A stretch of DNA of 64,000 bases from Enterococcus alishanensis (GCF_019218635.1 NZ_JAHUZB010000002.1:616867-680866); one strand, 5' to 3'. Positions 21,620-31,841 are shown, counted from the stretch's first letter. Notes: generated by a model not told the origin, from the sequence alone. Program-made: numbers and translations.

Positions 21620-22933
21620 TTAATTACCGTACCAACCGATACCTTCATAATTCCAGCCATTTGAAACTAAGTGGTCACGTTCATTTGTATCTAATGTATA
21701 ATGATGGGCTCCTGCTTTGGCGTTTTTATTATACAGACGATGTAAAGCAGTTTCTCCACCAGAGCGCCAAGAAATCCCTTCATCTTTCCATCCTTGAGCA
21801 ACTAAATTGTCACGTTCAGCCGCAGACTTTGTATAATGATGATCTCCAGCGTTAGCATTATACAAACGGTACACATTCTCACCTTCATTCGGTGCATTCC
21901 AGCCGCGGCCTTCATAATTCCAGCCAGCTAGAATTAAGGAGTTTCTTTCTGCGCCGTTTGAAGTATAGAAATGTTCACCACTGTTAGTATTATACATTCT
22001 ATACATTGCTGTTGTGCCTTCAGGGCTCTCAAGATCAAGAGGCATACTGTAATCACCAATATAATCTGCAGAAATGTCGAATCTACCGGAAACGTTGGGG
22101 AAACCTAATTGAGAAGACCATTGCCATGCACCATATTGCGTATAATAATTTGTTGTAGTCAGAGTGTAAGGATACGCAGCTACCCAAATATTTTTCTCAC
22201 CAATACTTTGACCATTCACACGTCCAGAAGTTAGCCAGTATAAGCCAATATAATGTTTGGTATTGTTAAAGCCTAACTGTTTTAAGCGGTTAGCAAAAGC
22301 AATTGAATTGGCCGTATGGTCTCCTTTACCGGCAATATTGGGTTCTTCCATATCATTAATCATTACAGTGCTCTTATCTAAACCTAATTCATTTGCAAAT
22401 TGCGCATAATAATCTGCTTCTGCGGCAGCAGCAGCATCACTTGTGAACCAGCTATAGTGGTAAGTTGATACAAGTAAACCAGCTGCTTTGGCATTATCAA
22501 TCTGTGATTTTGCATATGGATTACGATAAGAAGTCGCTTCAGTTAACTTGACAGTTACGCCTGTTACACCGTAAGCCATCATAGAACGATATTGATCCAC
22601 TGAAATTGTTCCATTATGTGAAGAAACATCAATAAAACTTTTTGATGGTGTATTATTATCAGTCGCAGCAACCGATGGTAAAGTTGCTCGAGTCGTAGCT
22701 GAAAGAACTTGTGGAAGCAAATCAGATCGTCCGCTTGGCGCCATGTAAAGACTGCCATCTTCACCAATCAATGAAGCTGGGTTTACTGATTCTTGATTAT
22801 CTTGATCCTGTTCAGCTGATGCTGTAACAGAATTATTTTCTTCAGATGTACTTACTTCTTCAGCCAAAGCTGGTGAAGCAATGTTTAAAGCCATCATTGA
22901 CATTAAACTTAAACCTATCCATTTTTTTTTCAT
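21620..22933 (-). CDS. Secreted GH25 muramidase (lysozyme) with three C-terminal DUF5648 repeats
   Basis: Peptidoglycan hydrolase cleaving the MurNAc-GlcNAc bond, exported to the wall. 437 aa: signal peptide 1-24 ending ASPALA, a Ser/Glu/Gln-rich linker to about 95, then a GH25 domain (SFIDVSSHNG ... VTVKLTEATSY ... VSTYHYSWF) with the acidic catalytic pair in MINDMEEP, and three ~43-residue repeats from about 308 to the end. Each repeat has R-x-YN-x-N-(x)-G-x-HxYT followed by GW-x-EG-W, the DUF5648 pattern found on secreted enzymes and thought to attach to surface glycans. AAAGGAG precedes ATG 22933. A WalR-type box and a perfect palindrome lie upstream. Confidence 0.9.
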   Translation of the reverse strand: MKKKWIGLSLMSMMALNIASPALAEEVSTSEENNSVTASAEQDQDNQESVNPASLIGEDGSLYMAPSGRSDLLPQVLSATTRATLPSVAATDNNTPSKSFIDVSSHNGTISVDQYRSMMAYGVTGVTVKLTEATSYRNPYAKSQIDNAKAAGLLVSTYHYSWFTSDAAAAAEADYYAQFANELGLDKSTVMINDMEEPNIAGKGDHTANSIAFANRLKQLGFNNTKHYIGLYWLTSGRVNGQSIGEKNIWVAAYPYTLTTTNYYTQYGAWQWSSQLGFPNVSGRFDISADYIGDYSMPLDLESPEGTTAMYRMYNTNSGEHFYTSNGAERNSLILAGWNYEGRGWNAPNEGENVYRLYNANAGDHHYTKSAAERDNLVAQGWKDEGISWRSGGETALHRLYNKNAKAGAHHYTLDTNERDHLVSNGWNYEGIGWYGN

Positions 22934-22943
22934 TATAATCTCC

Positions 22944-22980
22944 TTTGGTAAACATTTTAACCTAGTCTCAGTTTACCAAA
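22944..22980. promoter_or_regulatory. Perfect 10-bp palindrome before the GH25 gene
   Basis: TTTGGTAAAC (22944-22953) and GTTTACCAAA (22971-22980) are exact inverted repeats 17 bases apart. One arm overlaps the Shine-Dalgarno, the other overlaps a possible -10 (TAAACT on the minus strand at 22970-22975). It could be a repressor operator, or an RNA hairpin hiding the ribosome site if transcription starts upstream of it. Confidence 0.5.
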
Positions 22981-23018
22981 AAAGACTAATGATATGAACA
23001 AAACTATTTATCTTTATT

Positions 23019-23035
23019 TTTACAATTTGGTTACA
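23019..23035 (-). promoter_or_regulatory. Candidate WalR (YycF) binding site
   Basis: Minus strand reads TGTAAC-CAAAT-TGTAAA, an exact fit to the WalR tandem consensus TGTWAH-N5-TGTWAH, about 86 bp upstream of a peptidoglycan hydrolase gene, the classical target of the WalRK essential cell-wall two-component system. Confidence 0.55.
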
Positions 23036-23050
23036 TCACTATTTATAACA

Positions 23051-23094
23051 AAAAAAATCAAAATCCAATGAAGTATCTGGATTTTGATTTTTTT
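23051..23094. terminator. Terminator of the GtrII-like gene
   Basis: AAATCAAAATCCA pairs perfectly with TGGATTTTGATTT around a ten-base loop; T-rich on both sides. Confidence 0.85.
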
Positions 23095-23096
23095 AG

Positions 23097-24614
23097 TTAA
23101 CTTACTCGAACCATAATAATATCGCCTTCGATTTTCACTGAATCCTCTTCAGGAAAGACCCCCATATCATTAAAGTCAGGTAAAATTTCTTGATATTCTT
23201 CCTCTGAAACTCTTTTAATTGGCGTTCCTGTGATATCAAAGAAGTTTGCTACGCGATGACTCACACCAACGGGACTGTTCACATCCCAATTATAAAAACT
23301 ATGACCTAATACATCTCCCATCATTAATCCTCTAGAGATAGGAAATTGTTTTTGTCCAAAAATTGCTAGTTTGTAATCTAAATAACTCCCTTTGATATCT
23401 AGAGTATTAATTTTACTTCTAAGTTGTTGATTAAACCTTGACGCTTCAGTATAAATGATATTTTCTTGATTCGCCAAATAAGCCGATTGCTTCATTTGCT
23501 TAAATGAAATTATGACAATGATAATTGCTACTATAGTTTTTACATATTTTAAATTCAGTTTATTATAAATATAAAAATAGACATAGCCAACAGCCAATGG
23601 ATAATATGGTACTAGAGATCGGATAGGGCCAATTGATCCAAAGATAAAGATACTTGAATGAATGGCGAAATATAATGAACTTAACAATAAGAATAACCAG
23701 ATCCGATTTTTCTTAGCAAAAAATAAAGCTAAGTAAGATACGATTACAACTAAGACCATTAGCTTACCAAAATAAATTGATTGCGCACCACTGTAAAGAG
23801 AATAAGTATTATTAATAATACTTGAAAAAATTTCTGAAACTGGCAATTTCCCCCATAAAATAACTGACTCTACATAAGGATTTTTTTGAGTGCCTAATAA
23901 AAATAAAGTAAGATTATACATCAGTTGATTCATAATAAATATGACTAAAAAAGACCCTATATATGACGCAATTAATAATAAACCGTCTTTTAGAGAAATT
24001 CTTTTTTCAGAACTATCCACTATTGCGATAATCATAATAATTGTAACAACTACAAACGTAATCCAATTAGATGGATACACTGAAAAAGCACACACACCTA
24101 GAATAATATTAATTGCCAAAAATAGTTTCTTTTTCTCTGACATAAATAAGTAGAAAAAATAAACAGATAATATGACACATAGATTTGATAAAGCTACTTC
24201 AAAACTTTGCAAAATAAAATTATACTGTTCCAATAAAATAGCCGATGAAACAAATGTTGCGGGAATAATCCAACTTCCTTTTTGACGGCTTTGATATATG
24301 CGATCCAAGATGTAAGAAAATAAAATTGACATAAGTCCCAATATTAAATAAGTTAAAATATTAATTAAAAACACATTAATCGTATAACCTGAAATAAAAC
24401 GTTTCAAAAAATAAAGTCCGTATCGACCCATTTCTGCCCATTGTATGAACCCATTCATAGGTGCCAACAACATAAACTCTTCCGTATCAATTGAAAAATT
24501 ATAATAAAATATTTTCGCTCCAAAAGACACCAATATCACTAAGTATGTAAGTAAAATTAGCGCTTTATTGTTTTTCCCAAAAGCTTTTAAACGACCCAAC
24601 TCACTTAGTATCAT
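23097..24614 (-). CDS. Polytopic membrane protein, GtrII-like glucosyltransferase domain
   Basis: 505 aa with about ten to eleven membrane helices and a soluble C-terminal ~100 residues. The N-terminal layout (first helix, then FSIDTEEFMLLAP...WAEMGRYGLYFLKRF) fits the GtrII glucosyltransferase family (Glucos_trans_II), membrane enzymes that add glucosyl groups to surface polysaccharides. I assign it by pattern, not by a unique motif. AAGGGGG precedes ATG 24614. Monocistronic, next to the GH25 and DUF2142 genes, so a role in cell-surface glycan decoration is plausible. Confidence 0.6.
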   Translation of the reverse strand: MILSELGRLKAFGKNNKALILLTYLVILVSFGAKIFYYNFSIDTEEFMLLAPMNGFIQWAEMGRYGLYFLKRFISGYTINVFLINILTYLILGLMSILFSYILDRIYQSRQKGSWIIPATFVSSAILLEQYNFILQSFEVALSNLCVILSVYFFYLFMSEKKKLFLAINIILGVCAFSVYPSNWITFVVVTIIMIIAIVDSSEKRISLKDGLLLIASYIGSFLVIFIMNQLMYNLTLFLLGTQKNPYVESVILWGKLPVSEIFSSIINNTYSLYSGAQSIYFGKLMVLVVIVSYLALFFAKKNRIWLFLLLSSLYFAIHSSIFIFGSIGPIRSLVPYYPLAVGYVYFYIYNKLNLKYVKTIVAIIIVIISFKQMKQSAYLANQENIIYTEASRFNQQLRSKINTLDIKGSYLDYKLAIFGQKQFPISRGLMMGDVLGHSFYNWDVNSPVGVSHRVANFFDITGTPIKRVSEEEYQEILPDFNDMGVFPEEDSVKIEGDIIMVRVS

Positions 24615-24649
24615 TTGTTTCCCCCTTAATTATCAATCTGTTCCCTTAC

Positions 24650-24693
24650 ATAAAAACAAACAAGTAGTGCATAATAACTGCTCACACTACTTG
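24650..24693 (-). terminator. Terminator of tig
   Basis: CAAGTAGTG pairs with CACTACTTG around a ~15-base loop and is followed on the minus strand by TTTGTTTTT. Confidence 0.8.
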
Positions 24694-24716
24694 CTTATTT
24701 TTCTTTTAATTAAGAA

Positions 24717-26000
24717 TTATTTTTCAACAGCAGATTCTGTTACTAATTCAACTGCTTTTTTAATTTTAATATCATGTTCTAACATATCTTCAGTTAAAAC
24801 ATTGCGGATTTGATCTTCAGGCATTTGGTACATTTCAGCTAAAGATTTAATTTCTTCATCAAGTTCGCTTTGTTCAACTGTGAAGTTTTCGGCAGCAACA
24901 ATAGCTTCCATTACTAAGTTTGTTTTCACACGGTTTTCAGCTTCTGCTTCAAATTGTGTGTGTAAATCTGCTTCAGTTGAACCAGTTAGTTGATAATACA
25001 TTTCTGGAGAAATACCTTGACGTTGCATGTTGTTAAGAAACTCGTCCATTGAACGGTGAACTTCATCGTGAACCATCACGTATGGCAATTCAACGATTTC
25101 AGCATTTTCGACAGCTGCTTTAATGGCAGCTTCTTCTTTTGCTTCTTTCGCAGCAGCAGCTTTTTGTTCTGTTAATTCTTCACGATATTTTGTTTTTAAT
25201 TCGTCTAATGAATTAACTTCTTCATCAACGTCTTTAGCAAAATCATCATCTAGTTCAGGTAATTCTTTTCCTTTTACTTCATGAACAGTTACTTTGAAGA
25301 CTGCTTCTTTACCAGCTAAGTCTTCTGATTGATAATCTTCTGGGAAAGTAACAGTTACGTCTAGGCTATCATCAGCTTTGTGACCTACTAATTGTTCTTC
25401 AAAGCCTGGGATAAATGAACCAGAACCTAATTCAAGACTATAGTTTTCACCTTTTCCGCCATCAAACGCTTCTTCACCAACAAAACCTTCAAAGTCAATG
25501 ACTACAGTGTCGCCATTTTCAGCAGCGGCATCTTCTTTAATCACTAATTCAGCTTGTGCTTCTTGTTCACGTTTGATACGTGCGTCCACATCATCTTCTG
25601 TTACTTCTGTTTCTTGTTTTGGTACTTCTAAGCTTTTGTATTCGCCAAGTTTTACTTCAGGTTTGACAGTTACAGTCGCTTTAATTACCCAATCTTGTCC
25701 TTTTTCCATGCTATCCACATCGATATTAGGTTGTGAAACTGGTTCAACACCAGACTCTTTGATTGCTGCTTCATAAGCTACAGGTAAAATATCATTTAAC
25801 GCATCTTCATAAAGTGCTTCTTCACCATACATTTGGTTGAACATTTGACGAGAAACTTTTCCTTTACGGAAGCCCGGTACGTTTAGATTTTTTTTGACTT
25901 TATTAAAAGCATTTGTTAATCCTTTTTCAATTTCTGGTCTCGCGATTGAAAAAGTTACTACACCTTCATTGGTGCCAGTTTTTTCGAAATTTACAGTCAC
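24717..26000 (-). CDS. tig: Trigger factor, ribosome-associated peptidyl-prolyl isomerase
   Basis: Chaperone that docks at the ribosome exit tunnel and folds nascent chains. 427 aa: N-terminal ribosome-binding domain with the GFRKGKVSR loop (residues ~44-52, the L23-docking signature), FKBP-type PPIase domain ([12 protein letters not shown], about 160-245), and the Glu/Ala-rich helical C-terminal domain. The start is GTG at 26000 with GGAGGG upstream. Monocistronic. Confidence 0.97.
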   Translation of the reverse strand: MTVNFEKTGTNEGVVTFSIARPEIEKGLTNAFNKVKKNLNVPGFRKGKVSRQMFNQMYGEEALYEDALNDILPVAYEAAIKESGVEPVSQPNIDVDSMEKGQDWVIKATVTVKPEVKLGEYKSLEVPKQETEVTEDDVDARIKREQEAQAELVIKEDAAAENGDTVVIDFEGFVGEEAFDGGKGENYSLELGSGSFIPGFEEQLVGHKADDSLDVTVTFPEDYQSEDLAGKEAVFKVTVHEVKGKELPELDDDFAKDVDEEVNSLDELKTKYREELTEQKAAAAKEAKEEAAIKAAVENAEIVELPYVMVHDEVHRSMDEFLNNMQRQGISPEMYYQLTGSTEADLHTQFEAEAENRVKTNLVMEAIVAAENFTVEQSELDEEIKSLAEMYQMPEDQIRNVLTEDMLEHDIKIKKAVELVTESAVEK

Positions 26001-26091
26001 TTGATTTCCCTCCGAATATTAAAATTTGCATACTTGTTAAGTTTACACTACTGAATAAAAATTGTAAATATAAAGCTTAGTTCTCAACTCT

Positions 26092-27012
26092 TTAACTCTG
26101 ATAAAAGCTTTGCCATTTTTTTAATTTTTCTCGTATTTTTTTGATTTCTGAGTCATCATTTTTATCTGACGATAAATAGCTGTTTACCCATTCGGCAGTG
26201 TCTGAATAAAACACCTGTAAAGGATAAAGTAATGCTTGCTCCACATAAACTTCCTCAATTAAATTTTGTAGCAGGTATGGATCTTGATGCTCCAATTTCT
26301 CAGCTAAGCTCGCAATAATATCATTCATTAACTGATCTCTCAGATCAGTACCAATTGTTTTTGGATTTAATTCTATTATTTGATCATTCAAATCGAGATA
26401 ATCAAAGACTTGATCAACTTCATTTTTCGACAATTCTTCGAATAAATAATTTCTAGCCAACAAAGTAACTTTATCCTCAGATAAAATTTGTTTGCCTAGT
26501 TCGATTAAATCAGCCAAAGATAAGTTCTCGCTTTTCTTTATTGTTTCTATTTGAACAAGTACCGGAGCCTTTAATTCTTCCAGCAATTCATCCAAGCTGT
26601 ATAGTTGATCATCAGTACATTCTTCTGGAAACATTTGAGCTTGCTCATCTATTACATAAGAAAAGTCATTGACTTGCTCTTTAGTAATCAATTGCTGCTT
26701 ATATCCCTGCCAGACCCAAGCTCGGGCTTTTTCAAATTGATAATTTAATAGTAACAACTGTAAAAAATACTCAAAGCGCTGATAATCAATCAAATAATTA
26801 TCTAACATTTCCTCTGCATATTGGATGGCAAGTTCAATATTACCTTTTTGAGATGAAATCGTCGATAACATAAAATTTACTAACGGATCTTTATTTATTT
26901 TATAAGCCTTTTCAAAAGATGAGAATGCTTGATTCATATCACTATTTTCTAAAGCCAAGTGTCCAGCTTTACAATAAAATTCAAAATTTTTAGGAAATTG
27001 TATTTCTGACAA
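26092..27012 (-). CDS. TPR-repeat protein of unknown function
   Basis: About 306 aa, mostly helical and acidic, with tetratricopeptide-like repeats near the N terminus (FYCKAGHLALENSDMNQAF, FEKAYKINKDPLVNFML). No membrane segments. Two starts are possible: an ATG at 27030 that overlaps the upstream stop (TAATG) but has no ribosome site, and a TTG at 27012 preceded by AAAGGAG at good spacing; I prefer the TTG. It follows the 94-aa gene without a gap, so the two are a likely operon. Probably a protein-interaction scaffold; partner unknown. Confidence 0.65.
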   Translation of the reverse strand: MSEIQFPKNFEFYCKAGHLALENSDMNQAFSSFEKAYKINKDPLVNFMLSTISSQKGNIELAIQYAEEMLDNYLIDYQRFEYFLQLLLLNYQFEKARAWVWQGYKQQLITKEQVNDFSYVIDEQAQMFPEECTDDQLYSLDELLEELKAPVLVQIETIKKSENLSLADLIELGKQILSEDKVTLLARNYLFEELSKNEVDQVFDYLDLNDQIIELNPKTIGTDLRDQLMNDIIASLAEKLEHQDPYLLQNLIEEVYVEQALLYPLQVFYSDTAEWVNSYLSSDKNDDSEIKKIREKLKKWQSFYQS

Positions 27013-27029
27013 CCTACCCTCTCCTTTCA

Positions 27030-27314
27030 TTAATATAAATTCCGAATGATTAAAACTTTTTCAATTGGCCCCTTGGCATTCATTTTTTCAGCTTTTTCTA
27101 CTAACGAGTGTCCCGTAAAAACTTCATGATTTAAAGGATCTTCTATCTCAAAAATTTTTGTTTCTTCTATACTTAAAGCATTTGGTGAAATTTCTTGTAT
27201 GCTATCCCAGCCAGTATCTAAAAAAATTTTTGTTTCATCATTTATGCCATCTTTATTTTCTAATTCCGCCAAAAATTTTTTTAGCTCTCCAATGGTTAAA
27301 TTTTCAATTTCCAT
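27030..27314 (-). CDS. Hypothetical acidic protein, 94 aa
   Basis: 94 aa, acidic, starts MEIENLTIGELKKFLAELEN with GGAGG before ATG 27314. No recognised domain; the LTIGELKKFLAEL helix and a later beta-rich part with ETKIFLDTGWDSI suggest a small folded protein. First gene of a two-gene unit with the TPR protein. Confidence 0.6.
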   Translation of the reverse strand: MEIENLTIGELKKFLAELENKDGINDETKIFLDTGWDSIQEISPNALSIEETKIFEIEDPLNHEVFTGHSLVEKAEKMNAKGPIEKVLIIRNLY

Positions 27315-27466
27315 GACAACCTCCTATTGATTGATTCATTTTATTTTAACTGATTCCATCGAATAATTGGAGATTTTTCTCTTAAATTTAGTTAATACCT
27401 GACATAATTTGGAAAGTTCTTTCACAATCTCATCTATACCAATTAAAAAATAATCAAAATAAGTAT

Positions 27467-27495
27467 TTGACACTTTTATGATTATAGTTTATATT
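27467..27495 (+). promoter_or_regulatory. Promoter of glmS
   Basis: Consensus TTGACA (27467-27472), 17-bp spacer, TATATT (27490-27495). The transcript would start near 27502, about 50 bases before the ribozyme cleavage site. The rest of the 27315-27466 stretch shows nothing I can name. Confidence 0.8.
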
Positions 27496-27546
27496 TATCA
27501 ATGTTTCCGGCAGCAATGAATTAAATCTTTATTAGATAGACCAATA

Positions 27547-27700
27547 AGATAGCGCCAGGCCTTTACAAGGTGACGAGGAAGAAGCTTATCGAAAGATTCG
27601 GCGGATGGCTTCAGGGTTGCTAAGCTCTACAAAATGCGATAAAAACTTTTTAACAGGAAAAGAACAAAGACGCATTTAATTAGCTCGGAAACATATATTG
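27547..27700 (+). promoter_or_regulatory. glmS self-cleaving ribozyme (glucosamine-6-phosphate sensor)
   Basis: In the glmS 5' untranslated region the conserved core is present in order: AGCGCC at the 5' end, CTTTACAAGGTGACGAGGA, TTATCGAAAGATTCGGCGGA, GGTTGCTAAGCTCTACAAAA, TGCGATAAAAACTTTTTAACAGG. These match the glmS ribozyme core, in which glucosamine-6-phosphate is the catalytic cofactor and cleavage occurs before the first G of GCGCC, here between 27551 and 27552. Cleavage destabilises the mRNA and so gives feedback control of GlmS. The 3' limit (P4 region) is approximate. Confidence 0.95.
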
Positions 27701-27722
27701 TGATGAAAGTAGGAAAAACATT

Positions 27723-29531
27723 ATGTGTGGAATCGTAGGAATCGTAGGAAATAACAACGCAACTAAAATTTTAGAAAACGGCTTAGAAAAATTAGAATAT
27801 CGTGGCTATGACTCGGCAGGCATTTTCGTCGCTGATGAGGCAAACGATTATTTAGTAAAATCTCGCGGACGTATTGCTGATTTAGAAGCAAAAATTGGAG
27901 AAGACGTTCAAGGTAATATCGGAATTGGGCATACTCGCTGGGCAACACATGGTGAACCAACAGAGTTAAATGCCCATCCTCATACTTCTCAGAGTGGACG
28001 TTTTGTCTTGGTTCACAATGGTGTAATTGAAAATTATGATGATTTAAAAGCAAATTTTTTAGCTGAAGACACTTTTTATGGAGAAACAGATACTGAAATT
28101 GCTGTTCATCTAGTGGAATACTTTGTTGAACAAGGATTAACTACAAAAGCAGCCTTCCAAAAAGCCTTAAAAGAAATTCATGGTTCCTATGCTTTTGGTT
28201 TAGTCGATAAAAATGACCGGGAAACAATATATGTCGCAAAAAATAAAAGTCCTTTACTAATCGGTTTAGCAGATGGTTTTAATGTGGTATGTTCCGATGC
28301 AATGGCAATGTTAGAACAGACCAATCAGTTTTTAGAAATCAACGATGGTGAAATGGTCATTGTAACCAAAGATGCTGTATCAATTGAAGATTACGCAGGC
28401 AATCAAATTGCACGGGAACCTTATACTGCAAAAATCGATTTAGCAGATATGGAAAAAGGAACTTACCCTTATTACATGTTAAAAGAAATTGATGAACAAC
28501 CTGCAACAATGCGTCGAATGATTGGTGAATATACTGATGAAAATGGTCAAGTCGTGGTAGAACAAGATTTATTAGATAGTCTACTAGCAAGTGACCGGAT
28601 TTATATTGTTGCGGCTGGTACAAGTAACAACGCCGGTCATGCCAGCAAACAAGTCATTGAACAATTAACTCGTATCCCGGTAGAAGTTCATTTATCTAGC
28701 GAGTTTGGCTACAATATGCCACTACTTTCAGAACGACCTTTCTTCATTTACTTAACACAAAGTGGTGAAACTGCTGATAGTCGTCAAGTTTTAGTTAAAA
28801 CAAATGAATTAGGTTATCCTTCTCTAACAGTGACCAATGTTCCTGGCTCAACTTTATCACGTGAAGCTGATTACACGATGCTTTTACACGCAGGACCTGA
28901 AATTGCTGTTGCTTCAACTAAAGCGTATACCGCTCAAATCGCAGCATTAACTATCTTATCTAAAGCGTTAGGTGAAGCAAAAGAAATTGCTGAAGCACAA
29001 GATTTTGATTTGGTGCAAGAATTAGGAATTGCAGCCAATGGTATGGATGTTATGATTTCTGAAAAAGCTATGATTCAAGAAATCGCAGCTGATTACTTAG
29101 CTACGACGCGCAATGCTTTTTATATTGGTCGCGCTGAGGATTATTATGTTTCGATGGAAGTTGCTTTAAAACTAAAAGAAATTTCTTATATCCAAGCAGA
29201 AGGATTTGCAGCCGGTGAATTAAAACATGGGACAATTGCCTTAGTTGAAGAAGGAACACCGGTTATGGGAATTATTACTGATCCGATAACTGCTCCACAT
29301 ACGCGTGGCAATCTGCGAGAAGTTGAAAGTCGCGGTGCGCACACCTTAGTTATTGTCTCTGAGGAATTAAGTAAATCAGGTGATCAAATTATTTTGCCAG
29401 TGGTTCACCCATTATTACGTCCGCTAGTATCAGTTATTCCTGGACAATTAATTGCTTATTACGCAACCTTAGAACGAGGACTTGATGTTGACAAGCCTCG
29501 AAACCTTGCTAAGTCAGTAACAGTTGAATAA
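27723..29531 (+). CDS. glmS: Glutamine-fructose-6-phosphate aminotransferase (isomerizing)
   Basis: First step of UDP-GlcNAc synthesis: fructose-6-P plus glutamine to glucosamine-6-P. 602 aa: class II glutaminase domain with catalytic Cys2 in MCGIVGIVG and GHTRWATHG, then two SIS domains ([18 protein letters not shown]) and the C-terminal LAKSVTVE. Start ATG 27723, with AGGA ten bases upstream. Its mRNA begins with the glmS ribozyme. The next enzyme, GlmM, is encoded 2.6 kb away on the other strand, behind thiMED. Confidence 0.97.
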   Translation: MCGIVGIVGNNNATKILENGLEKLEYRGYDSAGIFVADEANDYLVKSRGRIADLEAKIGEDVQGNIGIGHTRWATHGEPTELNAHPHTSQSGRFVLVHNGVIENYDDLKANFLAEDTFYGETDTEIAVHLVEYFVEQGLTTKAAFQKALKEIHGSYAFGLVDKNDRETIYVAKNKSPLLIGLADGFNVVCSDAMAMLEQTNQFLEINDGEMVIVTKDAVSIEDYAGNQIAREPYTAKIDLADMEKGTYPYYMLKEIDEQPATMRRMIGEYTDENGQVVVEQDLLDSLLASDRIYIVAAGTSNNAGHASKQVIEQLTRIPVEVHLSSEFGYNMPLLSERPFFIYLTQSGETADSRQVLVKTNELGYPSLTVTNVPGSTLSREADYTMLLHAGPEIAVASTKAYTAQIAALTILSKALGEAKEIAEAQDFDLVQELGIAANGMDVMISEKAMIQEIAADYLATTRNAFYIGRAEDYYVSMEVALKLKEISYIQAEGFAAGELKHGTIALVEEGTPVMGIITDPITAPHTRGNLREVESRGAHTLVIVSEELSKSGDQIILPVVHPLLRPLVSVIPGQLIAYYATLERGLDVDKPRNLAKSVTVE

Positions 29532-29538
29532 AATTACA

Positions 29539-29572
29539 AGCAGCCGACAAAATAAAATGTCGGCTGCTTTTT
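29539..29572. terminator. Terminator between converging glmS and thiD
   Basis: AGCAGCCGACA pairs perfectly with TGTCGGCTGCT around an eight-base loop, followed by a T-run; a perfect stem for both directions. Confidence 0.9.
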
Positions 29573-30398
29573 AAATGTCAGTTAGTATTTGAATTTCTTG
29601 ACTTAATTTTGCCCAATGATTAGTGGGTCCGTGACCATGTCCAACAAGTATTTGCTGTTCAATTGCGCCATGAATAAAAGCTTTACCAATTTTTATTGCT
29701 TCCATTAAATCAGTTCCCTTAGCTAATTCTGCAGCAACACAAGCTGAAAATGTATCTCCCGTACCGTGTGTTCTGATCGTATCAATTCGTGGACTAGTTA
29801 GCCAAAACGATTGTCCATCAGCTAATAAGATATAATCAGCCGCTTCATTATTTTGACTATGACCGCCTTTAATAATAATGTTTTGAGCACCGATTTTTTG
29901 AATCTTTCTAGCAGCCTGTTTTATTTCTCGATTGGTCACAATTTTTTGTCCAATCATTACCTCAGCTTCTGGTAAATTTGGGGTAACTACTGTGGCAATC
30001 GGAATTAAATTTTCTATGATAGTTCCTACCGCTTCGTCTGTAAGTAATGGATGACCTCCTTTAGCAATCATCACAGGATCAACAATTAACGGACCAAAAT
30101 CTACTTTTTTTAATTGCTTTACTACAGTTAACACTCTTTCTGTATCTCCCAGCATACCTGTTTTCGCTGCGGCTATCTTGAAATCAGCAGCCAAAGATTG
30201 AAATTGTTCTTCGATAAATACACTAGGAATCAACATACTATCTTGAACACCATAAGTATTTTGTGCTGTTAACGCAACAATAATGGACATACCAAATGTC
30301 TTTCTTGCTTGAAAGGTTTTCAAATCTGCCTGAATACCGGCACCGCCACCTGAATCTGACCCAGCAATCGTTACTACTTGAGGGGTACTATTTTCCAT
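29571..30398 (-). CDS. thiD: Hydroxymethylpyrimidine/phosphomethylpyrimidine kinase
   Basis: Phosphorylates HMP and HMP-P to HMP-PP for thiamine synthesis. 275-aa ribokinase-like enzyme: [20 protein letters not shown] at the N terminus (HMP-binding), [17 protein letters not shown], and [14 protein letters not shown] with the catalytic Asp. The ATG lies 11 bases inside the end of thiE and uses its AAGGAG. Last gene of thiMED. Confidence 0.95.
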   Translation of the reverse strand: MENSTPQVVTIAGSDSGGGAGIQADLKTFQARKTFGMSIIVALTAQNTYGVQDSMLIPSVFIEEQFQSLAADFKIAAAKTGMLGDTERVLTVVKQLKKVDFGPLIVDPVMIAKGGHPLLTDEAVGTIIENLIPIATVVTPNLPEAEVMIGQKIVTNREIKQAARKIQKIGAQNIIIKGGHSQNNEAADYILLADGQSFWLTSPRIDTIRTHGTGDTFSACVAAELAKGTDLMEAIKIGKAFIHGAIEQQILVGHGHGPTNHWAKLSQEIQILTDI

Positions 30399-31023
30399 TT
30401 ACCTGCTCCTTATTATCTTTAAATTTATTTTTCAATGCTAAAACTTTCGCTTCAATATTTGGACTTTGCATAATTTCACTGACAATGGCTACACCATTAA
30501 TTTTTGAACCTGACAATTCTTCTAAATTATTTTCTTTTATCCCTCCGATTGCTACAACAGGAAGCTGTGTGCATCCAGTGATCTCTTTTAAAGTATTGAT
30601 TGCAACCAATGAGGTGTCCTTTGTTTCTGTTGGAAAAATTGCTCCAACACCAAAATAATCAGCACCCGCATCCTCAGCTTCGTTAGCAGCTTCCAAGCTC
30701 TTAACAGAGACACCTAAAATTTTATCTCCAATCAATTGCCGACAAATTTCTACGGGCATTTCATCATCGCCAATATGTAAACCCGCCGCATCAACGGCCA
30801 AGCAAATATCTAGGTGATCATTTATGATTAATGGAATTTTGTAGTGGTCAGTAATTTGCTTTACTTTAAGGGCACGCTGATAAAAATCACGCGTGCTTAA
30901 TTCTTTTTCTCTTAACTGCAGCAAAGTAACCCCACTTTTGCACGCTTGCTCGATTATTCTGAAAAAATTTTTTTCTGTTAAACCAGACGAATCGGTTACT
31001 AAATATATGGAGTAATCTATCAT
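30388..31023 (-). CDS. thiE: Thiamine-phosphate synthase
   Basis: Couples HMP-PP and thiazole-P to thiamine monophosphate. 211-aa TIM barrel with YLVTDS at the start, [51 protein letters not shown] and VAIGGI, the ThiE phosphate and metal sites. I set the start at ATG 31023: it overlaps the thiM stop as ATGA, with GGAGAGG upstream. An in-frame alternative 11 codons earlier lies inside thiM. Confidence 0.95.
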   Translation of the reverse strand: MIDYSIYLVTDSSGLTEKNFFRIIEQACKSGVTLLQLREKELSTRDFYQRALKVKQITDHYKIPLIINDHLDICLAVDAAGLHIGDDEMPVEICRQLIGDKILGVSVKSLEAANEAEDAGADYFGVGAIFPTETKDTSLVAINTLKEITGCTQLPVVAIGGIKENNLEELSGSKINGVAIVSEIMQSPNIEAKVLALKNKFKDNKEQVNGK

Positions 31024-31841
31024 TTGAATACCTCTCCTTTCGCTTTTTCCAACCATTTACTATCTTCAAATAATAAAGAAAGTTGATTCAATGTTCCTTG
31101 ACGAAAATTTGCTAGTCCTTTTGTCTTTAGTTTAGCAACTTCTCCAGCAAGATTAAAATAAGTAATTGCCGTTACACTTGCTTTTACAGGTGATAGCCCT
31201 TCTCCTAATAATGCACAACATAAAGCTCCAACAATATCGCCAGTTCCAGTAAAACAGTCCAATTCAGCTACACCGTTACTCAATAGAAAACAAGTTCCAT
31301 TTTGGCATACTAAGTCTTTTTCACCAGTAGCAAAGAAAACTATTTCAGGGTATTTATCCGTCAATTTTATCATCCCATTTTGCAGTTCCTTTAGACTTTC
31401 TAACGTTTGTTCGCTTACATTTACATCAACCCCTCTTGCTTCGGAGCCTAATTCACACAAACTACGCATTTCTGAAATATTTCCTTTAACAACTGTCGGT
31501 TGATTTTTTAATAATCTTTTCGTGATTTCAATTCTTAATGGACTAGCAGCCGCCCCCACCAAATCAACAACAATCGGTACATCAATTTCATGAGCATATT
31601 CAGCTGCTAATATTATGTTTTGCTCACGAGTTGGTGAAATATGTCCTAGATTTAACAATAAGCCATCACTAACGTTTAAAAACGATTTAAATTCTCGTGG
31701 ATCATCTGCCATAATCGGTTTTGCGCCAACATATAATAATGCGTTAGCCACCGACTCACAAGTAACCTCATTGGTGATGCATTGAATTAATGGTGCTGAT
31801 GTTAAAGGAAAAGCTGATTCGACAAATTTTGTAACTTTCAA
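31020..31841 (-). CDS. thiM: Hydroxyethylthiazole kinase
   Basis: Salvage kinase producing thiazole phosphate from hydroxyethylthiazole. 273 aa with [20 protein letters not shown] (thiazole site), [20 protein letters not shown] and the [10 protein letters not shown] anion hole/catalytic motif. Starts at TTG 31841 after AGGAGG. ThiM, ThiE and ThiD together with no thiazole- or pyrimidine-forming enzymes indicate salvage rather than de novo synthesis at this locus. Controlled by the TPP riboswitch upstream. Confidence 0.95.
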   Translation of the reverse strand: MKVTKFVESAFPLTSAPLIQCITNEVTCESVANALLYVGAKPIMADDPREFKSFLNVSDGLLLNLGHISPTREQNIILAAEYAHEIDVPIVVDLVGAAASPLRIEITKRLLKNQPTVVKGNISEMRSLCELGSEARGVDVNVSEQTLESLKELQNGMIKLTDKYPEIVFFATGEKDLVCQNGTCFLLSNGVAELDCFTGTGDIVGALCCALLGEGLSPVKASVTAITYFNLAGEVAKLKTKGLANFRQGTLNQLSLLFEDSKWLEKAKGEVFK

